The notes under the pieces are model-generated. The model searched no databases. It had not been told where the DNA came from and was given only the letters and a program-made list of their open reading frames with translations. Source: an uncultured Pelagibacteraceae bacterium (GTDB lineage: Bacteria > Pseudomonadota > Alphaproteobacteria > Pelagibacterales > Pelagibacteraceae). Taken from it: a DNA stretch of 64,000 bases. Below, piece by piece: positions 56,097 through 64,000 of the stretch; position 1 is the first letter of the stretch; each line of letters opens with the position of its first letter. Position numbers and translations under genes: made by a program. Location: positions 1 through 64,000 of the forward strand of contig CACLYO010000002.1 of NCBI GenBank assembly GCA_902611145.1. Direction: 5' to 3'.

Positions 56097-56939
56097 TTAA
56101 TTAATTTTTTTTGCTAATTTTTTTTTATTAATCTCTTTATTTTGTTGTTTTGCTATTAAATCTGAATAAGTCTCCTGCTGTTCTAGCCAATTTTTATAAT
56201 CTTGGTCACTTTGTACTATAACTCCACCTCTCATTGCATAATGTCCAACTCCACAATATTCAACACACAAAACTTCATACTCTCCTACTTTATTAGGTTC
56301 GAACCAGTAATAAGTTACAATTCCTGGGACTGCATCCATTTTTGCTCTAAATTGAGGAACATACCAATTATGAAGCACGTCAACTGACCTTAATAATATT
56401 TTAACTGGCTTATTATTTTCTAGATTTAATACATCGCTTTGTATCATTACATCGTCTTTTCCATAAGGATCGTCCGTGTTAATTCCAAAAGGATTATTGT
56501 CATTTATATTAACCACTTGAGTTGTACCCAATTTTCCATCTTTTCCTGGAAGTCTATATTGCCATCCCCACTGCCAAGCCATCACATCAACCTCAATTGC
56601 ATTTTTAGGAACATTAACATAATTATTCCAGATCACGAGTCCTGGCGCTAAAAGAGCAACAACACCTATTGTGGTTGCCCACGTAAGTATTTTTTCTAAT
56701 TTTTTATCTTCAGGCTTATACTCAGCTCTGCGCCCTTCTTTATAGGAAAACTTAAAAACACAGTAAACCATGAAAAGGCATACAGCTATAAAAACACCTC
56801 CACCAATCCAAAATGTTAAAGTTATAGTGTCATCCATACCTCCCCAATTAGAAGCAACGTCAGTCCAATACCATGGGGTAAAAATATGAAATAGGATTGA
56901 CCCTAAAATGACTAAAAAAAATATTATACCTGGATGCAT
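56097..56939 (-). CDS. coxB: Cytochrome c oxidase subunit II
   Basis: Subunit II accepts electrons from cytochrome c through the CuA centre. The 280 residues have three hydrophobic helices (about 3-22, 38-60, 86-104) and a periplasmic cupredoxin domain. CuA ligands are H190, C225, E227, C229, H233 and M236 (EVLCVEYCGVGHYAMRGG); the aromatic relay is MAWQWGWQYRLPG. No C-terminal heme c domain is attached, so this is not a caa3 form. The first helix could be a signal peptide or an extra TM. It is the first gene of the oxidase operon. Confidence 0.95.
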   Translation of the reverse strand: MHPGIIFFLVILGSILFHIFTPWYWTDVASNWGGMDDTITLTFWIGGGVFIAVCLFMVYCVFKFSYKEGRRAEYKPEDKKLEKILTWATTIGVVALLAPGLVIWNNYVNVPKNAIEVDVMAWQWGWQYRLPGKDGKLGTTQVVNINDNNPFGINTDDPYGKDDVMIQSDVLNLENNKPVKILLRSVDVLHNWYVPQFRAKMDAVPGIVTYYWFEPNKVGEYEVLCVEYCGVGHYAMRGGVIVQSDQDYKNWLEQQETYSDLIAKQQNKEINKKKLAKKIN

Positions 56940-56975
56940 ATACGTTTATATAGAATAAATATCATATAATTACCT

Positions 56976-56990
56976 ATGACAAAATGTCAT
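56976..56990. promoter_or_regulatory. Inverted repeat upstream of coxB
   Basis: ATGACA and TGTCAT are exact 6-bp arms with a 3-bp spacer, 36 bp before the coxB ATG. They lie in the 89-bp gap shared with the divergent small membrane protein gene. A TATAAT at 57013-57018 points toward the plus-strand gene. It is a candidate operator for respiratory control; no known consensus is matched with confidence. Confidence 0.45.
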
Positions 56991-57028
56991 GAAAATTATT
57001 CAAATAAACTAATATAATCAACAATAAT

Positions 57029-57220
57029 ATGCTTAACAAATTTGGAATTTTAGTAGTAATACTCGTTTTAGTTTTACTTTTCTTCTTTGTAATTTCTTTT
57101 GGAGCAGGAGCATTTTCAAAAGACAAAATTAGGCCCGAAACAAAAAAATATTTAAAGTCCGTAAATATTCTATTGATTATAATTGCTGTTGTTGGAGCTA
57201 TTTTAGTTTTATTTCTTTAA
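57029..57220 (+). CDS. Small two-helix membrane protein, unknown
   Basis: A 63-residue protein that is almost wholly two TM helices (about 5-28 and 44-62) joined by a charged loop (SKDKIRPETKKYLKS). I do not recognise it. It diverges from coxB and ends 3 bp before the convergent subunit III-like gene, so a link with the oxidase is likely by position. It has the coding look of the region and a plausible -10 11 bp before its ATG, which would give a very short leader. Confidence 0.5.
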   Translation: MLNKFGILVVILVLVLLFFFVISFGAGAFSKDKIRPETKKYLKSVNILLIIIAVVGAILVLFL

Positions 57221-57223
57221 ACT

Positions 57224-57904
57224 TTAAGCGACTAATGATTTACACCAATCTATAAAGGTATCGTTAAAAGTATAAATCATAAGAAAAAATACTAACCATA
57301 CAACTAATAAAAAAGTCCAATACCAGGAAAGTGCTGAAATATTTTTTTCCTCATCTAAAATTTTATTTTGTTCTAATTTAAATACTCTTGAAGAAACTTT
57401 ACCCCAAAAAAACAATCCTCCTAAAAGGTGCAATGCATGAATTGCTGTAAATATATAAAATGATGAAAAATAGGTATTAGTTGTTACGTAATTTCCACTT
57501 TTCATCAATTGAGTCCAAAAAATTAATTGACCAAAAAGAAATAAATAACTTAATGCACCAACAATAATTAGATTTTTTTTAATTTTTAAAGTTTCTTTTT
57601 TTTCTAAATCTTTAATAATTCTACTAAAAAAATATGTAACAAAAAAAAGAATTAAAGTATTTATCCAGAGTAAATTTGGTTTTAATAAATACATTGTGTC
57701 CTGTTCTGGAGGTATAGAATAAATGTATGCAGTAAAAATCAAACTGAATAAAACTGTTGCAATACCAAAAATTATTATTACTGCAGATTTTTGCAACGAA
57801 ATATCAAAAGTTTTGCCTGGATGAGATGTGTCCAATACCATCTGATCTTTTTCCCAAGGTTTTTGCAACAATGTGCCAAAAAGTTTCTTTATTAAATTAC
57901 TCAT
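57224..57904 (-). CDS. Heme-copper oxidase subunit III-like protein
   Basis: The 226-residue membrane protein resembles oxidase subunit III. The helix SSFYIFTAIHALHLLGGLFFWG matches the conserved 'FxxxTxxHxxHxxxG' pattern, and LSWYWTFLLVVWLVFFLMIY matches the last helix. The N-terminal 40 residues are soluble. The sequence is clearly different from coxC in the same region, so this is a divergent paralogue, possibly an assembly or alternative subunit. It diverges from the sco gene over 36 bp. Confidence 0.72.
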   Translation of the reverse strand: MSNLIKKLFGTLLQKPWEKDQMVLDTSHPGKTFDISLQKSAVIIIFGIATVLFSLIFTAYIYSIPPEQDTMYLLKPNLLWINTLILFFVTYFFSRIIKDLEKKETLKIKKNLIIVGALSYLFLFGQLIFWTQLMKSGNYVTTNTYFSSFYIFTAIHALHLLGGLFFWGKVSSRVFKLEQNKILDEEKNISALSWYWTFLLVVWLVFFLMIYTFNDTFIDWCKSLVA

Positions 57905-57940
57905 AAATTTTATATAATCACAAATATAATTTTATCAATA

Positions 57941-58531
57941 ATGAAATTAAAAACATCTATAATAGTAATCAGTGGTTGTTTGGCAATCTTTCTATTTATT
58001 ATGCTTCCTATATTCTTATCTACGCAAGGTAAAAAAGATGATTATGTCGCATCTCTTAAAGGTTCGTCATTTTCACTTAAAGATGTTAACAATAATATAG
58101 TTACTGAAAAATCATTTGAAGGACCTTTGACTGCAATTTTTTTTGGATTTACTAATTGTCCTGATGTTTGTCCAATGACATTGAATAATTTAAACTTGGT
58201 AATAAATAATTTAGATAAAAAAAAGAAAGAAAAGTTTAAAGTTTTCTTTGTGAGCATTGACCCAGAAAGAGACACTCCTGAAATTATTAAAGATTACTTA
58301 GGTTCATTTGAAAATAAAATTTATGGAATCACTGGTGATCCTAAAAAAATATTTGTTTTATCCAAATCATGGGGAGTACTTTCAGAAAAAATTTTTACAG
58401 AAGATGGCAACTATCTAATAAATCATAGTTCATCTGTAATGTTGTTAGAAAATGGTAAATATTTAGATCGAATTAATCATCATGCAACTTATAAAGACAT
58501 GTTTAAAGCTATAAACAAATATTTAAGATAA
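57941..58531 (+). CDS. SCO1/SenC-family copper chaperone
   Basis: This membrane-anchored thioredoxin-fold protein delivers copper to the CuA site of subunit II. The 196 residues include an N-terminal TM (about 7-27), the copper-binding C73-PDV-C77 (GFTNCPDVCPMT), VSIDPERDTPE, and the third ligand His in YLINHSSSVMLL. Its location next to the oxidase genes fits this role. The 3' end overlaps rsmE by 9 bp. Confidence 0.92.
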   Translation: MKLKTSIIVISGCLAIFLFIMLPIFLSTQGKKDDYVASLKGSSFSLKDVNNNIVTEKSFEGPLTAIFFGFTNCPDVCPMTLNNLNLVINNLDKKKKEKFKVFFVSIDPERDTPEIIKDYLGSFENKIYGITGDPKKIFVLSKSWGVLSEKIFTEDGNYLINHSSSVMLLENGKYLDRINHHATYKDMFKAINKYLR

Positions 58532-59224
58532 TAAATTAAAAGTTACTATTGATATAATTGACATTGCAGCAGTTTCAGATCTTAAGATATTTTCATTAAT
58601 TTTTAATGGAATTATATTTTTAAGCTTTAAAATTTTTTCTCTCTCTTGTGTTGTAAAATCACCCTCTGGTCCAATTAATATACATAAAGGTTCCGTGCTC
58701 TTGATGTTTAATTTGTTATTGTTTGTATTAAGATCTCCAAAAATAATATTTGTTTTTTGATTAAATTTTAAAAAATCATCTAATTTAATTATTTCATCTA
58801 ATTGTGGAACTTTTAATCTATTGCTTTGTTCTGATGCTTCTACAATAATTTTATTGACTCTTTTTTCATTTATCTTTCTAACAATTGTTCTATTAGTTAA
58901 AATTGGGGTAAATCTAGTAACTCCAAGTTCAGTTGCTTTTTGTATCATTAAATTTAAATAATTTAATTTAATAGGTGCAAATGCTAACCAAATTTCTTTT
59001 TCATTAGTATTTGATCTAATTTTTTTAGTAATAGAAAATTCTACAACTCCTTTTATAATTTTGGCAATTTTTGCTTCCCATTCTCCACTTTGATTAAATA
59101 ATGAAAATTTTTCTCCTATATTCACTCTCATTACTTTAGACAAATAATGTGATTGTGATTTATCAAGTTTTGAGGACAAATTAATTGATAAACTTTCTGG
59201 GAAAAATAATCTAATATTGCTCAT
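58523..59224 (-). CDS. rsmE: 16S rRNA (uracil(1498)-N3)-methyltransferase
   Basis: This SPOUT methyltransferase acts on 16S rRNA U1498 in the decoding centre. The 233 residues have a PUA-like N-terminal domain (SHYLSKVMRVNIGEKFSLF). The knot domain holds KATELGVTRFTPI, EASEQSNRLKVPQL, CILIGPEGDFTTQEREK, and ILRSETAAMSIISI. All signatures of RsmE are present. It diverges from the haloacid dehalogenase gene over 17 bp. Confidence 0.95.
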   Translation of the reverse strand: MSNIRLFFPESLSINLSSKLDKSQSHYLSKVMRVNIGEKFSLFNQSGEWEAKIAKIIKGVVEFSITKKIRSNTNEKEIWLAFAPIKLNYLNLMIQKATELGVTRFTPILTNRTIVRKINEKRVNKIIVEASEQSNRLKVPQLDEIIKLDDFLKFNQKTNIIFGDLNTNNNKLNIKSTEPLCILIGPEGDFTTQEREKILKLKNIIPLKINENILRSETAAMSIISIVTFNLLS

Positions 59225-59241
59225 AATTCTAAGATTAATTT

Positions 59242-59904
59242 ATGAAAAATGTTAAAGCAATAATTTTTGATGCTTATGGCACATTATTCGATGTCAACTC
59301 TGCAGCTGAAAAATGTAAAGATAAAATTGGTGATAAGTGGGAAGGTTTTGCAAACTATTGGAGAACTACTCAATTAGAATATACTTGGCTTAGAAGTTTA
59401 ATGAAAAGACACAAAAACTTTTGGCAAATTACTGAGGACAGTTTAGATAAATCAATGAATGCATTTAATATAGATAAATCAATGAGAAATGAACTTTTAG
59501 ATCTATATAAAACATTAAATACGTTTCCAGAAGTAAGAAATGTTTTAAACAAATTAAAAGAAAAAAATTATAAACTCGCTATTCTTTCAAATGGAACACC
59601 ATCTCTTCTAAATGAATTAGTTAAAAGCAATAATATAGAAAATATTTTTGATGACATATTTTCAATCGAAGATGTAGGAGTTTATAAACCTGATTCGAGA
59701 GTTTATGACATTCCTACTAAAAAATACCAATTACAAAAAAACGAAGTAGCATTTTTAAGTGCAAATACTTGGGACGTATCTGGTGGTGGAAATTATGGAT
59801 ACCATGCAATCTGGGTTAATAGAAACAACAATATTTTTGACAATCTCGATTATAAAGCAAAAAATGAAGTAAAAAATTTGAATCATTTGCTTGATATTAT
59901 TTAA
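59242..59904 (+). CDS. (S)-2-haloacid dehalogenase (type II, HAD family)
   Basis: This HAD hydrolase would convert L-2-haloacids to D-2-hydroxyacids. The 220 residues keep every catalytic position described for the L-DEX type: D10 and T14 (FDAYGTLFD), R41, S116-N117 (LSNG), K149 and Y155 (KPDSRVY), and S173, N175 and D178 (FLSANTWD). Numbering agrees with the known enzyme within two residues. So the dehalogenase label is better supported than generic phosphatase. Physiological substrates in sea water could be haloacetates, which is inference. Confidence 0.83.
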   Translation: MKNVKAIIFDAYGTLFDVNSAAEKCKDKIGDKWEGFANYWRTTQLEYTWLRSLMKRHKNFWQITEDSLDKSMNAFNIDKSMRNELLDLYKTLNTFPEVRNVLNKLKEKNYKLAILSNGTPSLLNELVKSNNIENIFDDIFSIEDVGVYKPDSRVYDIPTKKYQLQKNEVAFLSANTWDVSGGGNYGYHAIWVNRNNNIFDNLDYKAKNEVKNLNHLLDII

Positions 59905-59929
59905 TTAGATCTCTAAACAGTTTTCAAAA

Positions 59930-60901
59930 ATGAAAGCAATACAAATATCAAAAAATGGGGGCCCAGAAGTATTAGAATTAAAAGATATAACTCTAGATAA
60001 ACCAGGTGCTGACGAAGTTACAATAGAACATAAAGCAATAGGCCTAAATTATATCGATACTTACCATAGATCAGGTCTTTACCCTTTAAAACTTCCTTCG
60101 GGCATAGGTGCCGAAGGTGCTGGAATTATCAAAGAAGTAGGTTCTAATATAAAAGAATTTAATGTTGGAGATAAAGTTTCTTACGCTGGTATACCGCTAG
60201 GTGCTTATTCAACACACAGAAACTATCCAACTAAAAATATTGTAAAAGTTCCAAATAGTATAGACTTAGAAGTTGCCGCAACTCTAATGACAAAAGGACT
60301 AACTACATTTTATCTATTACATAAAACTTACCCTGTTAAATCTGGGCAAACAATATTATTTCATGCTGCCGCAGGTGGTGTGGGACAAATATTTGGTCAG
60401 TGGGCCAAAAGTCTTGGTTGCACTGTGATTGGAACAGTTGGATCTGATGAAAAAATCGAGAAAGCAAAGAGCTATGGATATGACCATGTTATTAACTACA
60501 ATAAAGAAAAGTTTTCAAAAAAAGTTTTAGAAGTTACTCATGGAAAAGGTGTTCCGGTTGTTTATGATGGAGTTGGAAAAAGTACCCTTGAAGGTTCGCT
60601 AGAGTGTTTAAGTATAAGAGGAATGATGGTATCTTTCGGTAATGCATCAGGACCATTAGCAGAAATAAATGTTCCAAAATTGCTTCAACCTAAAGGTTTA
60701 TATTTTATAAGGCCTTCTATGCAACACTATTTAAGCACAAGAGAAGAAATTGATGAAGCAGCTAAAATTTTATTTGAAAAGGTAGAGTCTGGAAAAATAA
60801 AAATTCAAATTTTTAAAAAATATAAATTAGAAAATGCTATAGAGGCTCATCAAGATTTAGAAAATAGAAAAATTTTAGGACCAGCTATAATAATTCCTTA
60901 A
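59930..60901 (+). CDS. NADPH:quinone oxidoreductase (zinc-independent MDR)
   Basis: This is a medium-chain reductase of the quinone oxidoreductase (QOR) branch with 323 residues. It begins MKAIQISKNGGPEVLEL and has GLNYIDTYHRSGLYP. It lacks the Cys-rich zinc-binding lobe of alcohol dehydrogenases. The cofactor motif is FHAAAGGVGQIFGQWAKSLG, consistent with NADPH. It probably makes one-electron or two-electron reductions of quinones; the true substrate is unknown. Its stop shares TTAA with the convergent DUF2721 gene. Confidence 0.88.
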   Translation: MKAIQISKNGGPEVLELKDITLDKPGADEVTIEHKAIGLNYIDTYHRSGLYPLKLPSGIGAEGAGIIKEVGSNIKEFNVGDKVSYAGIPLGAYSTHRNYPTKNIVKVPNSIDLEVAATLMTKGLTTFYLLHKTYPVKSGQTILFHAAAGGVGQIFGQWAKSLGCTVIGTVGSDEKIEKAKSYGYDHVINYNKEKFSKKVLEVTHGKGVPVVYDGVGKSTLEGSLECLSIRGMMVSFGNASGPLAEINVPKLLQPKGLYFIRPSMQHYLSTREEIDEAAKILFEKVESGKIKIQIFKKYKLENAIEAHQDLENRKILGPAIIIP

Positions 60902-61302
60902 TCTACCTTTACATCCATATCGGACATATGGAGTTTTAGTGCACTTGTTGAAATATGAATCTCTCTAATAAAAAACATAATTGAAATAATCATAGATAGA
61001 CAACATGACCCAAATATTACTCTAGCCAAAAAAATTGTGTCTAAATAAAGAGCAAAGACTGTCAGCATATTAAATAAAAAACCAAATGCAGCAAACATAA
61101 TCGCCCATCTTGATATTGTTATCCTATTACTTAAGTTAATAAACTGTTTTTTCCACTCAGGTGGTATATGTTTTTCATACACATGCTCATCATGAAGCTC
61201 CCTAATCAATTTACTAAGAGTATGAAATCTATTGCTATATACACTCATTAACAATGGAATAGCAGGAAACATTAAAGCAGTTACTGTATAATCTATATTC
61301 AT
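60898..61302 (-). CDS. DUF2721-family membrane protein
   Basis: A 134-residue protein fitting the DUF2721 family: an N-terminal helix with TALMFPAIPLLMSVYSNRFHTLSKLIRELH, then a polar segment, then two TM helices (about 70-90 and 95-113) and a short tail. The family has no known function. It diverges from ubiA over 52 bp and is convergent with the quinone oxidoreductase gene. Confidence 0.7.
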   Translation of the reverse strand: MNIDYTVTALMFPAIPLLMSVYSNRFHTLSKLIRELHDEHVYEKHIPPEWKKQFINLSNRITISRWAIMFAAFGFLFNMLTVFALYLDTIFLARVIFGSCCLSMIISIMFFIREIHISTSALKLHMSDMDVKVD

Positions 61303-61354
61303 ACGAATCAGTTTGATTATGAATCTAGGCTTTGTTATTTACAAGTAAATTCTG

Positions 61355-62224
61355 ATGAAACAATTAAATCTTTTTTTAGAAGTTACACGACTTAAAAGAC
61401 CAATAGGTTATATGCTTTTATTTTGGCCATGTATTTGGGGTCTTACAATAGCTTATAACTTTTCAAGTAATATTCAATTTTTTATCAAATATGCACTGTT
61501 ATTTTTTTTAGGAGCCATTTTAATGAGATCAGCTGGATGTATTCTTAATGATATTGTTGATAAAAATTTTGACTCCAAAGTTGAAAGAACTAAAAATAGG
61601 CCTATAGCTTCTGGTGATGTCTCAATTAAATTAGGTTTTTTTTATGTGTTAATTCTTTGTGGTATAGCTTTCATCGTGCTAATACAATTTAATTTGTTTA
61701 CAATTATTTTGGCACTTGGCTCAATGCCTCTAGCATTCACATATCCATTAATGAAAAGATTTACATATTGGCCTCAACTATTCTTAGGGGTTACGTTCAA
61801 TTATGGGTTAATTTTAGGCTGGACCTCAATAAATTCAGAAATAAATATTATTGCTATGATTTTTTATATAGGAGCCATATTTTGGACATTAGGGTACGAC
61901 ACTATATACGGATTTCAAGATATTAAAGATGATGAAATTATAGGAGTTAAATCTACATCAATAAAATTTAAAAAAAATCCAAAACTATTTATTTTTTTAT
62001 GTTATTTAATTTTTATTGTTGTTTTAATTTATTTAGGAATTCTAATGAATTTTAATAAAATTTATTTTGGAGGTTTAATATTAATTGCAATGCATTTATT
62101 TTTTTTTCAAGTAAAGAATTTAGATATTAACTTAAATTCAAATTGTTTAAAAATTTTTAAATCAAATAATTTCTTAGGATTATTAATTTTCCTAAACTTA
62201 TTAATTGGAAAAATTATAGCATAA
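61355..62224 (+). CDS. ubiA: 4-hydroxybenzoate polyprenyltransferase
   Basis: UbiA attaches the polyprenyl tail to 4-hydroxybenzoate in ubiquinone synthesis, in the inner membrane. The 289 residues include the first Asp-rich motif NDIVDKNFDSKVERTKNRP and the second YDTIYGFQDIKDDEIIGVKST, with about eight TM helices. The start LEVTRLKRPIGYMLLFWPCIWGL is typical. Its stop overlaps the msbA-like start by one base (TAATG). Confidence 0.95.
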   Translation: MKQLNLFLEVTRLKRPIGYMLLFWPCIWGLTIAYNFSSNIQFFIKYALLFFLGAILMRSAGCILNDIVDKNFDSKVERTKNRPIASGDVSIKLGFFYVLILCGIAFIVLIQFNLFTIILALGSMPLAFTYPLMKRFTYWPQLFLGVTFNYGLILGWTSINSEINIIAMIFYIGAIFWTLGYDTIYGFQDIKDDEIIGVKSTSIKFKKNPKLFIFLCYLIFIVVLIYLGILMNFNKIYFGGLILIAMHLFFFQVKNLDINLNSNCLKIFKSNNFLGLLIFLNLLIGKIIA

Positions 62225-63963
62225 TGAATAATACTGATATTTTAAAAAGACTATATAATGATTATACAAAAATCTTTTTAGGTAAAATAGTATTATCAAT
62301 TTTTTTCTCATTAATTGTTGCAGCCTCAACATCGTCAATTGCATGGTTGCTCGATCCAGCAATAAAAAAAATATTTGTTCTAAAAGATCAATCTTTAATT
62401 TTTTTAATTCCTGGATTAATTATTGTTGCTTTCGCTGCTAAAGGAATTTCTCTTTATTTAGCAAAAATAATAATGATAGGAGTAGCTGAAGATGTAAGAA
62501 AAAATATTCAAGGTGATATGCTTAAATCTTTAATAAAAGCTGACACGAGCATAATTGATAATAAACATTCAGGAAAATTTGTTTCACATTTAACTTTCGA
62601 TACAGGTTTAATTACTAATTTACTTAGTACTGCTATATTAAATCTCTTTAAAGATTCTCTTACTCTTATTGGATTGATGTCTGTTATGTTCTACCAGAAC
62701 TGGAAATTATCGTTGATTGCAATTATTATGATACCATTAGCTACATTAGCCGCAAGAACACTTGGAAAAAGGATAGGAAAAGTCTCTTCAGAAGCTCAGG
62801 CAAAATCTGGTGAACTTACAGCCTACTTAATGGAAATTTTTAAAAATCATAAATTAATAAAAATATTTCAAAAAGAAGATTATGAAACAAGTAGATCTGA
62901 AAAATTTATTAATAATCTTAAAGAAAGAACAAAAAAAATTGCAATAGTTTTTGTTAGAGCTTCACCGATAATGGAAACTCTTACGGGTATTATGATTGCA
63001 GCATTAATTTTTTTCGCTGGAAAAATGATAATTAATAATGAACTAGATATAAATAATTTTTTTTCTTTTTTAGCAGCAATGATGCTTGCTTACCAGCCAG
63101 TTAGATCCCTTGCCACTCTAAATATGAGCGTAAGTCAAGGCTTATCAGCTGCAAAAAGAATATTACCAATAATAGATATAGAAAATGAGATAATGGATAA
63201 AAAAGAAACGGCCGATTTAAACTTAAGTGATTGTGAAATTAAATTTATTGATTGTAATTTTAAATATAATAAATCAGAAAATTTAATTTTAAAAAATCTT
63301 AATATGAAAATCTCAGGAGGAAAAATGACTGCTTTAGTAGGTCATAGTGGTGCTGGAAAATCATCTATTTTAAATTTAATTCCAAGATTTTACGATTGTA
63401 ATTCAGGAGATATAATTATTGATGGTAAATCAATATATTCAGTAAAATTAAAAGAACTAAGAAACAATATTTCAATTGTAACTCAAGATACAACACTTTT
63501 TGATGATACTATAAAAAATAATATTTTATACGCAAATATGAGCGCAACAGAAGATGAAATTAAAGAGGCATCCAAAAAATCTTTTGCTGACGAATTTATA
63601 AAAAAACTTCCAAAGAAATATGAAACTTTAATTGGTGAAAATGGCATTCGATTATCAGGTGGTGAAAAACAAAGGATATCTATAGCTAGAGCAATGTTAA
63701 AAAAAGCACCAATAATTCTTCTAGATGAAGCAACATCTTCTCTAGATGCAGAAACGGAAGATAAAATACAGGAAGCAATAAGTTTATTAACAAAAAATAA
63801 AACTACAATAGTAATTGCCCACAGATTGTCTACAATTTTAAATTCAAATAAAATTTTTGTAGTCGATGGTGGTGAGATATCTGATGAAGGAACGCATGAA
63901 GAGCTTTTAAAAAAATCTTCTACCTATAAAAATTTTTACGAAAAACAAATCAGAAAAGATTAA
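62224..63963 (+). CDS. msbA: MsbA-type lipid A/multidrug ABC exporter
   Basis: This is an ABC half-transporter with fused membrane and ATPase domains, 579 residues. Six TM helices occupy about residues 15-310. The NBD shows Walker A GHSGAGKSS, the Q-loop VTQDTTLFDDT, signature IRLSGGEKQR, Walker B ILLDEATSSLD and a switch His in VIAHRLST. It follows ubiA by one-base overlap and precedes what looks like waaA, a setting that favours lipid A-core flipping (MsbA) over drug export. Confidence 0.88.
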   Translation: MNNTDILKRLYNDYTKIFLGKIVLSIFFSLIVAASTSSIAWLLDPAIKKIFVLKDQSLIFLIPGLIIVAFAAKGISLYLAKIIMIGVAEDVRKNIQGDMLKSLIKADTSIIDNKHSGKFVSHLTFDTGLITNLLSTAILNLFKDSLTLIGLMSVMFYQNWKLSLIAIIMIPLATLAARTLGKRIGKVSSEAQAKSGELTAYLMEIFKNHKLIKIFQKEDYETSRSEKFINNLKERTKKIAIVFVRASPIMETLTGIMIAALIFFAGKMIINNELDINNFFSFLAAMMLAYQPVRSLATLNMSVSQGLSAAKRILPIIDIENEIMDKKETADLNLSDCEIKFIDCNFKYNKSENLILKNLNMKISGGKMTALVGHSGAGKSSILNLIPRFYDCNSGDIIIDGKSIYSVKLKELRNNISIVTQDTTLFDDTIKNNILYANMSATEDEIKEASKKSFADEFIKKLPKKYETLIGENGIRLSGGEKQRISIARAMLKKAPIILLDEATSSLDAETEDKIQEAISLLTKNKTTIVIAHRLSTILNSNKIFVVDGGEISDEGTHEELLKKSSTYKNFYEKQIRKD

Positions 63964-64000
63964 TGTTAATATATTTATATAGATTTTTAATAAATATAGT
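63963..64000 (+). CDS. Start of a further gene, possibly Kdo transferase waaA (cut by window end)
   Basis: An ATG overlaps the msbA stop as TAATG, and the frame stays open to the window edge for 12 codons (MLIYLYRFLINI). The sequence resembles the N-terminus of Kdo transferases (WaaA), which often follow msbA. Too little is visible to be certain. Confidence 0.4.
   Translation, partial: MLIYLYRFLINI

Noticed and set aside
56962..56970. TCATATAAT shared between the coxB upstream region and the petA inverted repeat
   Set aside because: The 9-mer is nearly all A/T and expected several times by chance in this window; it also occurs inside atpB near 41190.

Overview
The window is a dense, strongly AT-rich bacterial chromosome segment that fits a free-living marine alphaproteobacterium of the SAR11 (Pelagibacter-like) group. 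The basis is the AT- and Lys/Asn/Ile-rich coding, almost no intergenic DNA, alphaproteobacterial gene pairs (petP-petR, ccrM with its C-terminal RAMA-type domain, lgt with a MidA-type methyltransferase and pgeF, mutY/dciA/dsbA-like/smc, atpI-B-E-F'-F), and a beta-carotene to retinal operon. The species assignment is inferred; no rRNA gene is present to confirm it. I see no insertion sequence, prophage, CRISPR array, or composition shift that would mark an acquired island.

Layout. 1-3669: end of carA and all of carB. 3670-5270 (minus): a 2OG-Fe(II) oxygenase-like protein coupled to an ELM1-family putative glycosyltransferase. 5292-8847: trxB, an extended-SDR reductase, a small membrane protein, and an aminotransferase. 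8885-14618: overlapping chain uvrB-folM-like-folB-uvrC-pgsA, with ilvE facing it. 15561-17962: PetP/PetR-type regulators plus a sensor kinase. 17940-24241: ubiK-like, lgt, midA-like, pgeF, prs, rplY, pth, ychF. 24218-26778 (minus): petABC (cytochrome bc1). 26840-28626: trmL, hemF, greA. 28623-32541 (minus): CCA/poly(A) nucleotidyltransferase, tRNA-Gln, ispE, and a TPR protein. 32553-34974: uracil-DNA glycosylase-like, rnhB, ccrM. 34971-37093 (minus): FAD monooxygenase and mutY. 37094-40558: dciA, a DsbA-like protein, and an unusually short smc. 40568-42911: the F0 part of ATP synthase, ended by a visible terminator. 42964-49539: a tightly packed run crtI-crtB-crtY-blh-ispH-thrB-rnhA. 49576-57904: adenine deaminase, thrC, and a cytochrome oxidase cluster (minus). 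57941-64000: sco, rsmE, a haloacid dehalogenase, a quinone oxidoreductase, ubiA, msbA, and the first bases of a following gene.

How the genes work together. Much of the window serves membrane energy conversion: bc1 complex, cytochrome oxidase with heme and copper assembly factors (hemF, ctaB, sco), ubiquinone genes (ubiA, ubiK), F0 ATP synthase, and retinal synthesis that presumably feeds a rhodopsin encoded elsewhere. The other main theme is DNA maintenance: uvrB, uvrC, mutY, a UDG-family protein, rnhA, rnhB, ccrM, dciA and smc.

The points most worth a second look are the SMC protein with no recognisable hinge, the FolM/FolB pteridine pair, the UDG-like protein lacking Fe-S cysteines, the CCA-enzyme start codon 3 nt after a tRNA, GANTC sites in front of ccrM, inverted repeats upstream of petA and coxB, and four convergent gene pairs whose stop codons share a single TTAA.
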